NCBI GenBank assembly: GCA_003209425.1
Contig: QCRB01000006.1
Span: 1 to 57,056, forward strand
Reading direction: 5' to 3'
Origin: Prochlorococcus sp. AG-459-E08
GTDB taxonomy: Bacteria; Cyanobacteriota; Cyanobacteriia; PCC-6307; Cyanobiaceae
DNA length: 57,056 bases
Below the pieces are notes generated by a model. The model was not told where the DNA came from and ran no database searches. It saw only the letters and a program-made list of their open reading frames with translations. How positions within the stretch are numbered: position 1 is the first letter of the stretch; each line of letters begins with the position of its first letter. The position numbers were made by a program, and so were the translations under genes. Of the stretch, positions 34,523 through 44,840 are shown in pieces.

Positions 34523-35965
34523 ATGGTTAACGAAAATTTAGTTAAAGATGTAGTAAAAGAGCCTTACAAATATGGTTTCGTTACTGATATTGAAACTGAA
34601 AAAATAGCAAAGGGATTAAATGAAGATATCATAAGATTAATTTCGAAGAAAAAAGAAGAGCCAAAATATCTACTTGATTTTAGATTAAAAGCCTTTAAAA
34701 AATGGCAAAAAATGAAAGAACCTGATTGGGCAGGATTAGGATATAAACAAATTGATTATCAAGATATAATTTATTACTCTGCTCCTAAGCAAAAAGAGAA
34801 AATTTCTAGTTTAGATGAAGTTGATCCCAAACTTCTTGAGACTTTTGACAAATTGGGAATACCCCTTACGGAGCAAAAAAAACTCACAAATGTTGCAGTA
34901 GATGCTGTCTTTGATAGTGTTTCAATAGCCACAACTTTTAGAGAAGAACTTGCTGAACATGGAGTTATATTTTGCTCAATTAGTGAAGCAGTAAAAAATC
35001 ACTCTGATTTGATTGAAAAATATTTAGGTACAGTAGTTCCAGCTAGTGATAATTATTTTGCAGCACTAAATTCTGCTGTTTTTAGTGATGGTTCTTTTGT
35101 TTATATCCCAAAAGGTGTTACCTGCCCTATGGATCTATCTTCCTACTTCAGAATTAATAGTGGAGATTCAGGACAATTCGAAAGAACACTAATCATTGCT
35201 GAAGAATCAAGTTCTGTAAGTTATCTAGAAGGTTGTACAGCTCCAATGTTTGATACAAATACCCTACATGCAGCAGTTGTAGAGCTTATAGCATTAGACG
35301 ATGCCTCAATAAAATATTCAACAGTGCAAAATTGGTATGCTGGTGATGAAGAAGGTATTGGCGGAATTTTTAATTTTGTCACCAAGAGAGGAAAATGTTT
35401 AGGTAAGAGAAGTAAAATTAGCTGGTCTCAAGTTGAAACAGGGTCTGCAATTACATGGAAATACCCTAGCTGTCTTCTTTTAGGAGAAGAATCTGTAGGC
35501 GAATTTTATTCAGTGGCACTTACCAATAATCTTCAGCAAGCAGATACCGGTACAAAAATGATCCATATTGGTCCTAAGACCAAATCAACTATTGTTAGCA
35601 AAGGGATTAGTGCAGGTAACTCAATAAATAGCTATAGAGGTCTTGTCAAAATGGGAACAAAAGCTAAAGGATCAAGAAATTACAGTCAATGTGATTCAAT
35701 GTTAATTGGGGATGAAGCTTCTGCAAATACATTCCCTTACATCAAATCTCAACAACCCAATTCTGAAATTGAGCATGAAGCAAGCACATGTAGAATCTCA
35801 GAAGATCAACTTTTTTATCTCCAAAGCAGAGGTATAGAATTTGAGGAGGCAGTATCTATGATGGTCAGCGGTTTTTGCAGAGATGTATTTAATCAATTAC
35901 CTATGGAATTTGCTGCTGAAGCAGATAAGTTACTGGCACTTAAACTCGAGGGATCAGTAGGTTAA
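34523..35965 (+). CDS. sufB: Fe-S cluster assembly scaffold subunit SufB
   Basis: Core scaffold of the SUF machine that assembles Fe-S clusters for photosystem I and other proteins. The 480-residue protein has the SufB beta-helix family blocks [29 protein letters not shown] and the late [10 protein letters not shown] with G-F-C-R-D-V-F. Length is normal. It heads a four-gene operon (sufB-sufC-sufD-sufS, gaps of 21 and 4 nt, then a 1-nt overlap). Confidence 0.95.
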   Translation: MVNENLVKDVVKEPYKYGFVTDIETEKIAKGLNEDIIRLISKKKEEPKYLLDFRLKAFKKWQKMKEPDWAGLGYKQIDYQDIIYYSAPKQKEKISSLDEVDPKLLETFDKLGIPLTEQKKLTNVAVDAVFDSVSIATTFREELAEHGVIFCSISEAVKNHSDLIEKYLGTVVPASDNYFAALNSAVFSDGSFVYIPKGVTCPMDLSSYFRINSGDSGQFERTLIIAEESSSVSYLEGCTAPMFDTNTLHAAVVELIALDDASIKYSTVQNWYAGDEEGIGGIFNFVTKRGKCLGKRSKISWSQVETGSAITWKYPSCLLLGEESVGEFYSVALTNNLQQADTGTKMIHIGPKTKSTIVSKGISAGNSINSYRGLVKMGTKAKGSRNYSQCDSMLIGDEASANTFPYIKSQQPNSEIEHEASTCRISEDQLFYLQSRGIEFEEAVSMMVSGFCRDVFNQLPMEFAAEADKLLALKLEGSVG

Positions 35966-35986
35966 TTAATCAATTTCTAAACTGAA

Positions 35987-36772
35987 ATGCAAAGTCAAAT
36001 GAAAGAATCAGATCCAATATTAGAAGTTGAGAATCTCTTTGCATCTACTAATAATCTTCCAATTTTAAAGGGTGTTTCACTTACTGTTTATCCGGGAGAA
36101 ATACATGCCATTATGGGAAGAAATGGCTGTGGTAAAAGCACTCTTTCTAAGATCATTGCGGGGCACCCTTCTTATAATATTACAAATGGCGATATAAAAT
36201 ATTCAGGTGAAAATATCAACTCTCTAGAACCTGAAGAAAGATCTCAATCAGGAATTTTCCTTGGTTTCCAATATCCAATAGAAATTCCAGGCGTTAGTAA
36301 TCTTGAATTTCTTAGAGTTTCAACGAATGCTAGAAGAAAATTCCTTAACAAAGAAGAATTAGACACTTTTGATTTTGAGGAATTAGTTAAAGAAAAGTTA
36401 GAACTTGTGAAAATGGATCAGGCATTCCTATCAAGGAGTGTAAATCAGGGATTTTCTGGAGGTGAAAAGAAAAGAAATGAAATTCTGCAAATGGCTTTAC
36501 TTGAGCCCAAGATAGCGATATTAGACGAGACCGATTCTGGCTTAGATATTGATGCTCTTAGAATAGTCGCATCAGGAATAAAAAAAATATCTAATACACA
36601 AACTGGAATTATATTAATTACTCACTATCAAAGATTACTAGATGAAATTGAACCAAATTATGTCCATGTTATGGCAGACGGACAAATTATAAAAACTGGC
36701 GGGAGTGATCTCGCATTAGAACTGGAAAAAAAAGGTTATGAGTGGACTGATCACTTTGTAAAAGAGACTTAA
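35987..36772 (+). CDS. sufC: Fe-S cluster assembly ATPase SufC
   Basis: A soluble ABC-type ATPase that powers the SufBCD scaffold. The 261-residue protein has Walker [10 protein letters not shown] near 45, the SufC-typical signature [10 protein letters not shown], Walker [13 protein letters not shown] and the H-switch L-I-T-H-Y-Q. D-E-T in place of the common D-E-P is normal for SufC. A second ATG four codons in (35999) could be the true start. Confidence 0.95.
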   Translation: MQSQMKESDPILEVENLFASTNNLPILKGVSLTVYPGEIHAIMGRNGCGKSTLSKIIAGHPSYNITNGDIKYSGENINSLEPEERSQSGIFLGFQYPIEIPGVSNLEFLRVSTNARRKFLNKEELDTFDFEELVKEKLELVKMDQAFLSRSVNQGFSGGEKKRNEILQMALLEPKIAILDETDSGLDIDALRIVASGIKKISNTQTGIILITHYQRLLDEIEPNYVHVMADGQIIKTGGSDLALELEKKGYEWTDHFVKET

Positions 36773-36776
36773 ATAA

Positions 36777-37994
36777 ATGGAAATTATTGAAAAAATAAAA
36801 ACTAATAAATTACTTGAATATCAAACAGAAATACAAAAAATCTGTCTTCATAAATTACAATCAAATCCCCTCCCTAATCCTAAAAGTGAACTATGGAGAC
36901 TTTCAAATAAAACAAAATTTTCAAACTTTCTAGACTACTCTTTTAATGAAAAAGATCTGAAATTTGATTCACCCTATCCGAATAATTCTCAAAGTACTAT
37001 TAGATTAATAATTGGCGAAAATTGTCAAATTGAATTTGTAGAAGAAAATTATTCAATTGAACAATTAAGTGAGGATGAAGTAGATAAATATATCAAAGAA
37101 CAGATATCCAGTTTTGATCAAAACGAGAATTGGAGTGACCTGTTAAATCTGTCTTTAAGTTGTAAAAAAAATATCTTGGGATTAAAAGTAAATGGATCTA
37201 AAATACCTCCGATTGAAATCTTTAGTCATGCATCAAGTAACTCTTTAAACGCAAAAACCCTAGTAATATTTTTAGAAAAGAATTGCGATGTTGAATTAAT
37301 ACAAGTAAATCTTGGCAAAGAAAACTCTTCATTATCACAATCAACGTTCTTTTTTTTAGAAGAAAATAGTTCTCTAAATCATGGTGTTGTTTCTTACGGT
37401 GAAAACGGATCAAATTTATTAAATTCTCTCAATGTAATTCAACAAAAAAATAGCGAATATAACTTGGGATCTTTACATTTCAAATTCAATTATGCAAGAT
37501 TTGAAATTAATATTAAGCAATCTCAAGGAAACGCTAAAACCAATATCAAAGGTATGCAAATAACAAAAAAAGATGAACAAATTTCTACTTATACAAAGAT
37601 AGATTTTAATGGCCCAAATGGATTTCTTGATCAAATCAACAAATCACTTGCTGACGATAAATCACATGCAATATTTGAAGGTTCAATAATAGTTCCGAAA
37701 ATTGCTCAGAAAACTGATGCTTCCCAATTAAGCAGAAATTTACTTTTATCAGATCTCGCACAAATAGATACCAAACCTCAATTAGAAATAATTGCTGATG
37801 ATGTCAAATGCAAGCATGGAGCAACAATTTCGCAACTAAATGAAGAAGAACTTTTTTATATGCGAACAAGAGGGGTCACATTAGCGGAAGCAAGTAAACT
37901 ACAATTAAGTTCTTACTTTCAAGAAATAATTTCATTTATTCCCGTTTCAAAAGATAAATGGGATTTGCTTGATAAACTTTTAAACGAGAATTAA
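36777..37994 (+). CDS. sufD: Fe-S cluster assembly protein SufD
   Basis: Partner of SufB in the SufBC2D complex, involved in iron acquisition by the scaffold. The 405-residue protein has the family C-terminal blocks D-T-K-P-Q-L-E-I, D-D-V-K-C-K-H-G-A-T-I and Y-M-R-T-R-G, with a beta-helix middle. The N-terminal half is more divergent and Asn/Ser-rich than in model bacteria. It shares one base with sufS (TAATG), so the two are translationally coupled. Confidence 0.93.
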   Translation: MEIIEKIKTNKLLEYQTEIQKICLHKLQSNPLPNPKSELWRLSNKTKFSNFLDYSFNEKDLKFDSPYPNNSQSTIRLIIGENCQIEFVEENYSIEQLSEDEVDKYIKEQISSFDQNENWSDLLNLSLSCKKNILGLKVNGSKIPPIEIFSHASSNSLNAKTLVIFLEKNCDVELIQVNLGKENSSLSQSTFFFLEENSSLNHGVVSYGENGSNLLNSLNVIQQKNSEYNLGSLHFKFNYARFEINIKQSQGNAKTNIKGMQITKKDEQISTYTKIDFNGPNGFLDQINKSLADDKSHAIFEGSIIVPKIAQKTDASQLSRNLLLSDLAQIDTKPQLEIIADDVKCKHGATISQLNEEELFYMRTRGVTLAEASKLQLSSYFQEIISFIPVSKDKWDLLDKLLNEN

Positions 37995-39247
37995 TGGAAA
38001 CAATTCAAAATTTTCCTGAAATAATTAAGAAAGACTTTCCTCTTTTAAATAAGAACTTAAAAAGTAATGAGCAAATCATTTATTTAGACCATGCTGCAAC
38101 AACTCAAAAACCAATCCAAGTGTTGGAAAAAATTGATAAATACTATAGAAACTTTAATGCTAATGTACACAGAGGCGCACATCAATTAAGTGCAAAAGCA
38201 ACCGAACAATTTGAAAATGCAAGATATTTAATTAGCCAATATATAAAAGCGAATTCAACAAAAGAAATTATTTTCACAAGAAATGCTACCGAAGCAATCA
38301 ATCTAGCTGCTAGATCATGGGGCGAATCTACATTAAGAGAAAACGATGAAATTCTCTTATCAATAATGGAGCATCATAGCAACATTGTTCCATGGCAAAT
38401 GGTTGCAGCTAAAAATAAATGCAAATTAAAATTTATAGGTATAGATAAAAATGGGAAATTAGATATAGATGATTTCAAATCAAAACTAACACCTAGAACT
38501 AGGCTTGTTAGCCTAGTACATGTCAGTAATACTCTAGGTTGCTGTAATCCAATCAAAGAGATAACTAAATTAGCCAAACAAAAAGGATCTTTAGTGTTAA
38601 TAGACGCATGTCAAAGTTTGGCGCATCAAAAACTAGATGTAATTGATCTTGATATAGATTTCTTAGCGGGATCAGGACATAAACTTTGCGGTCCTACAGG
38701 TATTGGTTTCCTCTGGTCAAGAAAAGAAATCCTAGAAAAGATTCCTCCTCTCTTTGGAGGTGGTGAAATGATTCAAGATGTTTTTGAAGAGACAAGTACA
38801 TGGGCAGAGCTACCTCATAAATTTGAAGCTGGGACTCCAGCCATTGCAGAGGCGATAGGGCTTGCAGAAGCAATCAATTATATAAACACTATTGGATTAG
38901 ATGAAATTCATGAATATGAAAAGAGTATTACTAAATATTTATTTGAAAAATTAAATCAAATAGAAAATGTTGAAATTCTCGGTCCATCGCCGGAGATAGA
39001 TCCTGACAGAGCATCACTTGCCACCTTTTATATAAAAAATATACATTCAAACGATATTGCAGAAATTCTTGATACAAAGGGAATTTGCATCAGAAGTGGG
39101 CATCATTGCTGTCAACCTCTTCACAGACACATTGGAATTAAATCAACAGCAAGAATTAGCATGAATTTCACAACCAATAAGGGAGAAATTGATATATTTA
39201 TAGAAAAATTAAAAGATACTATCGATTTTCTAAAAATCAATTCTTAA
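37994..39247 (+). CDS. sufS: Cysteine desulfurase SufS
   Basis: A PLP enzyme that takes sulfur from cysteine for SUF cluster assembly. The 417-residue protein has Y-L-D-H-A-A-T-T near the start, H-H-S-N-I-V-P-W, the PLP-binding lysine in S-G-H-K-L-C-G-P, and the catalytic cysteine in R-S-G-H-H-C-C-Q-P-L (class II desulfurase). No SufE gene is adjacent. The last bases overlap the convergent peptidase stop by 4 nt. Confidence 0.95.
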   Translation: METIQNFPEIIKKDFPLLNKNLKSNEQIIYLDHAATTQKPIQVLEKIDKYYRNFNANVHRGAHQLSAKATEQFENARYLISQYIKANSTKEIIFTRNATEAINLAARSWGESTLRENDEILLSIMEHHSNIVPWQMVAAKNKCKLKFIGIDKNGKLDIDDFKSKLTPRTRLVSLVHVSNTLGCCNPIKEITKLAKQKGSLVLIDACQSLAHQKLDVIDLDIDFLAGSGHKLCGPTGIGFLWSRKEILEKIPPLFGGGEMIQDVFEETSTWAELPHKFEAGTPAIAEAIGLAEAINYINTIGLDEIHEYEKSITKYLFEKLNQIENVEILGPSPEIDPDRASLATFYIKNIHSNDIAEILDTKGICIRSGHHCCQPLHRHIGIKSTARISMNFTTNKGEIDIFIEKLKDTIDFLKINS

Positions 39248-41169
39248 ATATTCAAAGCATTTTTTAAAAAATCCTGAGATTTTTTCATCACTAATTCTTT
39301 AGTTCCTTTATTTTTAAACCCATGACCTTCATTTTCAAAAAAAATAACTTCTGAATATTTATTATTCTGAATCAAAATTTCTTGAATTTTTAAAGTTTGT
39401 TTATACGAAACTACTGTATCTTTTTTTCCATGAAACAACAATATTGGTTTTTTTACTTTGTTAATATGATTTATCGGCGATCTATTTATATAATCATCAT
39501 GATTTTTTGCATAATTGCCTACCAATGAATTTAAATAATCTTTTTCAAACCTATGAGTGTTGTAATGCATATCCTTCAAATCAAGAACAGGATATTTACA
39601 AATTGCAGCTGTAAAAATAGAACCACACAATAGACTATTCAGGGCAGTGAATCCACCAGCACTATTACCAAATATTACTATTTTCTCGCTATCAACTTGA
39701 TTTGATTTAGTTAATTCAAGAGCTAGTGCTTTGCAATCATAAGAATCAACAATGCCCCACTTATAATTCAATCTCTCTCTATATACTTTGCCAAATCCTG
39801 AAGATCCTCCATAATTTACTTCAGCAACAAAAAATCCCTTTGAGGTCCAATATTGAACTTCAGAATTATATGATCCATCAAAAAATGAAGTTGGTCCGCT
39901 GTGAGCTCTAACAAGAAGAGGTGGCTTTCTAAAATTTTCAACAAGCGGTTTATAAAGAAAAGAATGGGTAGATTGATCTTCAAAACCTTTAAACCAAAAT
40001 GTTTCAGGTCTCGAACAATCTTTTATATGATCAACAAACAACTCCTCAGAAAAATTTGATATAATTTTTTTTGCAAAATCAATTTCAAATACAATTCCCA
40101 AAAAATCAGATCCATAACCTTTTAATAGAACTTTTTTCCGAAAAACACTAAAATCACTTATTGAAGTAAAAGGAGTAGAAAATTCTTTAACAAATTCAAG
40201 ATCTTTATATTGTTCCACTATGAGATTATTTTCTTTTTTTGCTATGCAAAATAAATTTTTTATAGTCCCTGAAAAAAATGTTATTCCGGAGACCCATTGT
40301 GGTGCTCCATACTCAATCAAATTTCTCTCTACTCTTTTCTTAATAAAAATATTCTCAATTTCACTAACATCTAAAAACAATAAGTTCCACCATCCAGAAC
40401 TATCTTCAGAGCATGCTAAAAGTGTTTCACTTATCCAATAAGGTTGAAAAAAAGAAACATTTTTTTTAACATTGATCTGCTTATTTACGAATTTTTTTAT
40501 TTTTTGTAAATCTCCATCTAAGTCAATTTGAGCAAAAAACAGATCATTTTTTTCCCAGGGCATGCAAGGAGAATCCCACTCGACCCAAGAAAGTAAGCTA
40601 GCAGAAGTATTAGAAGATAATTCTCCAGCAAAATTTTTAAATTTTTTTATTCGATGAATATCTTGTTTAGTTTTTTTTAAATTTAAAGAAAATAAATAAT
40701 CTCTATTTTTTATTTCGCAAATTCCGTACAAAATTTTTTTTTGAGAAATAACAAATGAAGAATCGAAATTTCCCTCAATTGATTTAGATAACTGTCTAGG
40801 TTCTTGAACTGAATCAAGATATTTATTTTGAATTCTATCTTTTGTTACTACTTCTTTAAAAATTTGAAACCATACTGCCTTTGTGAATTGATCTATCCAT
40901 ATCAAATAAAGTTTATTTTTAAAATTTATACATTTATAAGATTTACCACCATATCCATGAAAGTTATTTTTAATATTATATTTTTTACTTGTTAATTTCT
41001 GAGGAAATGCATCTTTCTCATCAAATGGTCTTGCAAAAATGGCATTTTCATTTTGACATTCACCAACAACATCAATCCAAAAGATGATATCCCTAATTAT
41101 AGTTAATTCCTTAAAGTCTTTTTTTTTAGAAACAGTTTGCCTAACTTTTAACTTATCATCATTACTCAT
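39244..41169 (-). CDS. S9-family prolyl oligopeptidase-like serine peptidase
   Basis: A 641-residue protein. The N-terminal ~370 residues form a divergent beta-propeller-like region, followed by an alpha/beta-hydrolase domain with the nucleophile elbow G-N-S-A-G-G (near 515), the aspartate in H-G-K-K-D-T and the histidine in E-N-E-G-H-G-F. The family cleaves short peptides, often dipeptidyl or acylaminoacyl. No signal peptide is seen, so it is probably cytoplasmic. It is divergent from def with a 77-nt spacer. Confidence 0.9.
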   Translation of the reverse strand: MSNDDKLKVRQTVSKKKDFKELTIIRDIIFWIDVVGECQNENAIFARPFDEKDAFPQKLTSKKYNIKNNFHGYGGKSYKCINFKNKLYLIWIDQFTKAVWFQIFKEVVTKDRIQNKYLDSVQEPRQLSKSIEGNFDSSFVISQKKILYGICEIKNRDYLFSLNLKKTKQDIHRIKKFKNFAGELSSNTSASLLSWVEWDSPCMPWEKNDLFFAQIDLDGDLQKIKKFVNKQINVKKNVSFFQPYWISETLLACSEDSSGWWNLLFLDVSEIENIFIKKRVERNLIEYGAPQWVSGITFFSGTIKNLFCIAKKENNLIVEQYKDLEFVKEFSTPFTSISDFSVFRKKVLLKGYGSDFLGIVFEIDFAKKIISNFSEELFVDHIKDCSRPETFWFKGFEDQSTHSFLYKPLVENFRKPPLLVRAHSGPTSFFDGSYNSEVQYWTSKGFFVAEVNYGGSSGFGKVYRERLNYKWGIVDSYDCKALALELTKSNQVDSEKIVIFGNSAGGFTALNSLLCGSIFTAAICKYPVLDLKDMHYNTHRFEKDYLNSLVGNYAKNHDDYINRSPINHINKVKKPILLFHGKKDTVVSYKQTLKIQEILIQNNKYSEVIFFENEGHGFKNKGTKELVMKKSQDFLKNALNI

Positions 41170-41246
41170 TTAAAAAAACTATAAAGAAAGTAAATTTAAG
41201 TGCTAATATTTTTATAGCTAAACTCTTAATTAAAAACTTTTTTAAC

Positions 41247-41852
41247 GTGGCGAACCATTTTTCACAACTTGCAAAAAAGTCAAGAACAAGTGAAAGCTCA
41301 GAAAAAATTTCAAAAGAACAATCAGGTAAGCCATCACTAGACATTTATAAACTTGGTGATAATGTACTAAGACAAAATTCCAAAAGAATATCTAAGGTTG
41401 ACGAATCGATTAGAAAACTTGCTAAAGAAATGCTTCAAAGCATGTATGCAGCTAAAGGAATTGGACTCGCTGCACCTCAAATTGGAATCAACAAAGAGCT
41501 GCTTGTCATAGATGTAAATTTTGAAGATTCAGCGGCAGAACCTTTAATATTGATTAATCCAGAAATTATAGACTATGGAACAACACTTAATTCATACGAA
41601 GAAGGCTGCTTGAGTATACCTGGAGTCTATTTGAATGTAGTAAGACCATCAACAATAAAATTAAGATTTAGAGATGAAATGGGTAGACCACGTAAAATGA
41701 AAGCAGATGGTCTTCTAGCGAGGTGTATTCAACACGAAATGGATCACTTAAATGGAATATTATTTGTTGATAGAGTTACATCAAAAGATGATTTAAACAA
41801 GGAACTTATAAAAGAAGGATTTAACGAAAAAGACGTTATTTCTATTAATTGA
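41247..41852 (+). CDS. def: Peptide deformylase
   Basis: Removes the N-formyl group from new proteins. All three motifs are present: G-I-G-L-A-A-P-Q (71-78), E-E-G-C-L-S (118-123, metal ligand C121) and Q-H-E-M-D-H (162-167). The start is GTG at 41247; there is no in-frame ATG until inside the catalytic domain. It has a Ser/Lys-rich N-terminal extension of about 30 residues, as in several cyanobacterial type 1B enzymes. The HIT gene follows after 12 nt. Confidence 0.95.
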   Translation: MANHFSQLAKKSRTSESSEKISKEQSGKPSLDIYKLGDNVLRQNSKRISKVDESIRKLAKEMLQSMYAAKGIGLAAPQIGINKELLVIDVNFEDSAAEPLILINPEIIDYGTTLNSYEEGCLSIPGVYLNVVRPSTIKLRFRDEMGRPRKMKADGLLARCIQHEMDHLNGILFVDRVTSKDDLNKELIKEGFNEKDVISIN

Positions 41853-41864
41853 TTAATTAATTTA

Positions 41865-42206
41865 ATGATTGAAACTACAATATTTCAAAAAATAATTAAT
41901 GAAGAAATTCCCTGCGATAAACTTTATGAAGATAAATTTTGTATTGCATTTAATGATATCCAGGCGCAAGCTCCAGTGCATTTTTTAGTGATTCCTAAAA
42001 AGCCAATTATCAGTTTATTAGAATGCAATGAAGAAGATGCAAATTTATTAGGGCATTTACTCTTCATAGGTAGCAAAATAGCTAAATCAAAAAATTTAAC
42101 TAATTGGAGAACAGTAATCAATACTGGAGCAGAATCAGGACAAACAGTTTTTCATTTACATATTCATTTTTTATCTGGAAGAAAAATGAATTGGCCTCCA
42201 GGTTAA
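41865..42206 (+). CDS. HIT family nucleotide-binding protein (Hint type)
   Basis: A 113-residue protein of the histidine-triad superfamily with H-L-H-I-H-F near residue 98 (H-x-H-x-H-x). V-I-P-K-K-P and the G-Q-T-V-F-H segment fit the Hint/HinT branch, which hydrolyses nucleoside phosphoramidates. It ends W-P-P-G, the common Hint C-terminus. It lies 12 nt after def and may share its transcript. Confidence 0.92.
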   Translation: MIETTIFQKIINEEIPCDKLYEDKFCIAFNDIQAQAPVHFLVIPKKPIISLLECNEEDANLLGHLLFIGSKIAKSKNLTNWRTVINTGAESGQTVFHLHIHFLSGRKMNWPPG

Positions 42207-42252
42207 AACTCTCGAAAGAAATGTTTATTAGTTATAAATAAATAAAAACAAA

Positions 42253-42531
42253 ATGAATTCATCAGACTCCATAAAAACAGAATCAAAAAATTTGTTAGAT
42301 GTAATCTCAAAAAATTGGGAAGAATTAGATGATCCACTCAAAGATAAGTTAGTAAAAATTTGGAGCGTTTTAACTTATAAATGGCAATTACAAATTTTAT
42401 TTAATTTACCCTTTCTATTATGGTGGGCATTAGATAAATCTTTTCCAAAGGTACATGAGTTTGATACAACAATCTTGAATCACTTAAATTTACCTGATTG
42501 GGCACTTTCATTTATTGGCTTTGGTCAATAG
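42253..42531 (+). CDS. Hypothetical protein with one hydrophobic segment
   Basis: A 92-residue protein. An acidic/polar first half (K-N-W-E-E-L-D-D-P-L-K-D-K-L) is followed by L-Q-I-L-F-N-L-P-F-L-L-W-W-A-L-D, a short hydrophobic stretch that may span or lie in the membrane, and an aromatic tail W-A-L-S-F-I-G-F-G. No family is recognised. It is 42 nt upstream of the ABC transporter gene and could be an accessory to it, but nothing in the sequence proves this. Confidence 0.65.
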   Translation: MNSSDSIKTESKNLLDVISKNWEELDDPLKDKLVKIWSVLTYKWQLQILFNLPFLLWWALDKSFPKVHEFDTTILNHLNLPDWALSFIGFGQ

Positions 42532-42573
42532 ACTCCTAAAAGATATAATTTATTTTATAAAACTTGTCGAGTA

Positions 42574-44556
42574 ATGAATAAAGCCGTAAAAAATAAATCC
42601 AAAATACTTATCCAACTACAAAAATTAAGGAGGCTCTCTCAGCCATTTTTTCTCCCTATAGATCAATGTAATGGATTTCAGTTCATATGGCTTTTGATTT
42701 CACTTTTATTTTGTGTTGGTGGAATAGTACTTGTTGGTCTTACAGGAATAATCAGTTTTTTTGAAAGCTTTCAACCAATTTTTCTTCAAAAGTATTTCGG
42801 CGGTGTCGTAAATACTGTCAGTTCAATTTGGGCTGGTAGCTGGGGATTACTTTTCTCTGCCTTATTTTTAATTGGGTCAGGAAGCTTTTTTAGCTTAAGA
42901 CGGCAATTGAAAAACCGCAGATGGTTACATTGGTTATTCCTTGCGATAATTGTACTAATGCTTTTAGCCGTAAACGGAATAAACGCAGGAATAGGATTCA
43001 TCGCAAGAGATTTAACAAATGCTTTAGTAGAGAAACAAGAAGATGGATTTTATCGAATATTAGGAATTTACGCGTGTTGTTTTGCTGTTGCTCTACCAAT
43101 ACGTGTTTCTCAAATATTTTTCACATATAAATTAGGAATAATTTGGAGAGAATGGCTTTCAAAAAGTTTAGTCAAGGATTATATGACCAATAAAGCTTAT
43201 TACCAATTAAATCCAAATGATGAAGATCAAACTGATGTAGATAATCCTGATCAAAGAATAACAGATGATACCCGAGCATTTACAGGGCAAAGTCTGTCAT
43301 TTACATTAGGTATTTTTGACGCACTTCTAACATTTTCACTTAATATTCTGATTTTATGGAGTATCAGTACAACACTTACTTTCTCTTTATTTGGGTATGC
43401 AGCATTTGCAACTTCTATCCTTTTAATTGCTGGTAAAAATCTTGTAAAGATAGACTTCGATCAACTTAGATACGAAGCAGATTTTCGTTATGGCTTAGTT
43501 CATATTAGAGATAATGCTGAATCAATAGCCTTTTACTCTGGAGAGAACCCTGAGAGAAGTGAAACTGAAAGGCGATTAGGAGAAGTGGTGAGAAACTTTA
43601 ATTTACTAATTATATGGAGAGTAATAATTGACGTCATGAGAAGATCAATCAATTATGCTGGAAACTTCTTTCCATATTTAATAATGGCAATTCCTTACTT
43701 TAGAGGTGATATTGATTATGGGCGATTTATTCAAGCAAGCTTTGCATTTGGCATGGTCGAAGGTTCTTTATTTTTCATCGTTAATCAGATAGAGGAACTT
43801 GCAAAATTTACTGCTGGTATAGGCAGATTAGAGGGATTCCAATCAAAAGTCGAATCTATTAGTCAAACTAGCCCTACGAGCAATCAAAATGTTATTTCAG
43901 ATTATCCTTCAATTTTGATTAACAATGCTGATCTTTGCCCACCTGGATCAAATAAAACAATAATTAAGAATTTAAATTTAAGCATCGACTATAATCAATC
44001 ACTTTTGGTTGTAGGACCTTCTGGATGTGGAAAAACATCTTTATTAAGAATGATTAGTGGTTTATGGGAACCCGAAGATGGAGTAATAAAAAAACCAAAA
44101 ATCGGAGAATTATTATTCATACCTCAAAAACCTTATATGTTACTTGGCTCTTTAAGGGAACAATTATGTTATCCCACAGAAGTTAAAAAATTTAGCGATG
44201 AACATCTTACTTCTGTACTTCATGAAGTAAATTTAAAAACCTTGGTGGATAGGTACCCTAATCTTGATATCAAACAAGATTGGCCACGAATTCTTTCTCT
44301 AGGCGAGCAACAAAGATTGGCTTTTGCAAGACTGTTACTAAATTCTCCAAGATTCGCAGTACTTGATGAAGCAACAAGCGCTTTAGATATTGAAACTGAA
44401 AAAAAACTATATAGTTTACTAAAGGAACGAGAACTTTCTCTTATTAGTGTTGGTCATAGACCTAGTTTAAAAGATTTTCATGAAAATATTTTAGAATTAA
44501 ATGGGCAAGGGGACTGGAAATTATTGACTTCCGATAAGTATAATTTTAAAGATTAG
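42574..44556 (+). CDS. SbmA/BacA-ABCD-type ABC transporter (fused permease and ATPase)
   Basis: A 660-residue half-transporter. Six membrane helices (about 35-430) have the SbmA/BacA-type region, with N-Q-I-E-E-L-A-K-F-T-A-G-I-G-R-L near 420. The ATPase has Walker A G-P-S-G-C-G-K-T-S (~490), the signature L-S-L-G-E-Q-Q-R and Walker B F-A-V-L-D-E-A-T-S-A-L-D. The signature begins L-S-L-G instead of L-S-G-G, as in the ABCD group. Substrates of relatives include vitamin B12-like compounds, peptides and fatty acyl-CoA; the substrate here is unknown. Confidence 0.88.
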   Translation: MNKAVKNKSKILIQLQKLRRLSQPFFLPIDQCNGFQFIWLLISLLFCVGGIVLVGLTGIISFFESFQPIFLQKYFGGVVNTVSSIWAGSWGLLFSALFLIGSGSFFSLRRQLKNRRWLHWLFLAIIVLMLLAVNGINAGIGFIARDLTNALVEKQEDGFYRILGIYACCFAVALPIRVSQIFFTYKLGIIWREWLSKSLVKDYMTNKAYYQLNPNDEDQTDVDNPDQRITDDTRAFTGQSLSFTLGIFDALLTFSLNILILWSISTTLTFSLFGYAAFATSILLIAGKNLVKIDFDQLRYEADFRYGLVHIRDNAESIAFYSGENPERSETERRLGEVVRNFNLLIIWRVIIDVMRRSINYAGNFFPYLIMAIPYFRGDIDYGRFIQASFAFGMVEGSLFFIVNQIEELAKFTAGIGRLEGFQSKVESISQTSPTSNQNVISDYPSILINNADLCPPGSNKTIIKNLNLSIDYNQSLLVVGPSGCGKTSLLRMISGLWEPEDGVIKKPKIGELLFIPQKPYMLLGSLREQLCYPTEVKKFSDEHLTSVLHEVNLKTLVDRYPNLDIKQDWPRILSLGEQQRLAFARLLLNSPRFAVLDEATSALDIETEKKLYSLLKERELSLISVGHRPSLKDFHENILELNGQGDWKLLTSDKYNFKD

Positions 44557-44564
44557 CAAAAAAA

Positions 44565-44840
44565 ATGAATTCTAAAGAAGAAAAAACTAACTCAGACAGC
44601 ACTAATCTAGAGAATGAGAGTTTTACTGAACAGCATAAAGATACAAATTACACTGATGAACAAACTGAAGACAATAAATTAGATGAAAAATCAATTGATA
44701 TTGAAAATGCATATAAATTCGGGTGGAGTAGTTATTCTGAAATAACTAATGGACGATTTGCAATGATCGGATTCCTAGCAATAATACTAATTGAATTATT
44801 TAGTAGACAATCATTTTTAAAATGGGCAGGAATCTTATAA
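44565..44840 (+). CDS. Hli/chlorophyll a-b-binding-domain protein with long acidic N-terminus
   Basis: A 91-residue protein. The first ~50 residues are acidic and low-complexity (Glu/Asp/Asn/Thr). The last ~40 contain Y-K-F-G-W-S-S-Y-S-E-I-T-N-G-R-F-A-M-I-G, the one-helix chlorophyll-binding motif (E-x-x-x-G-R-x-A-M), and end F-L-K-W-A-G. It belongs to the Hli superfamily with a longer soluble arm than usual. It lies 8 nt after the ABC transporter gene and stops one base before the convergent ycf66 stop. Confidence 0.85.
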   Translation: MNSKEEKTNSDSTNLENESFTEQHKDTNYTDEQTEDNKLDEKSIDIENAYKFGWSSYSEITNGRFAMIGFLAIILIELFSRQSFLKWAGIL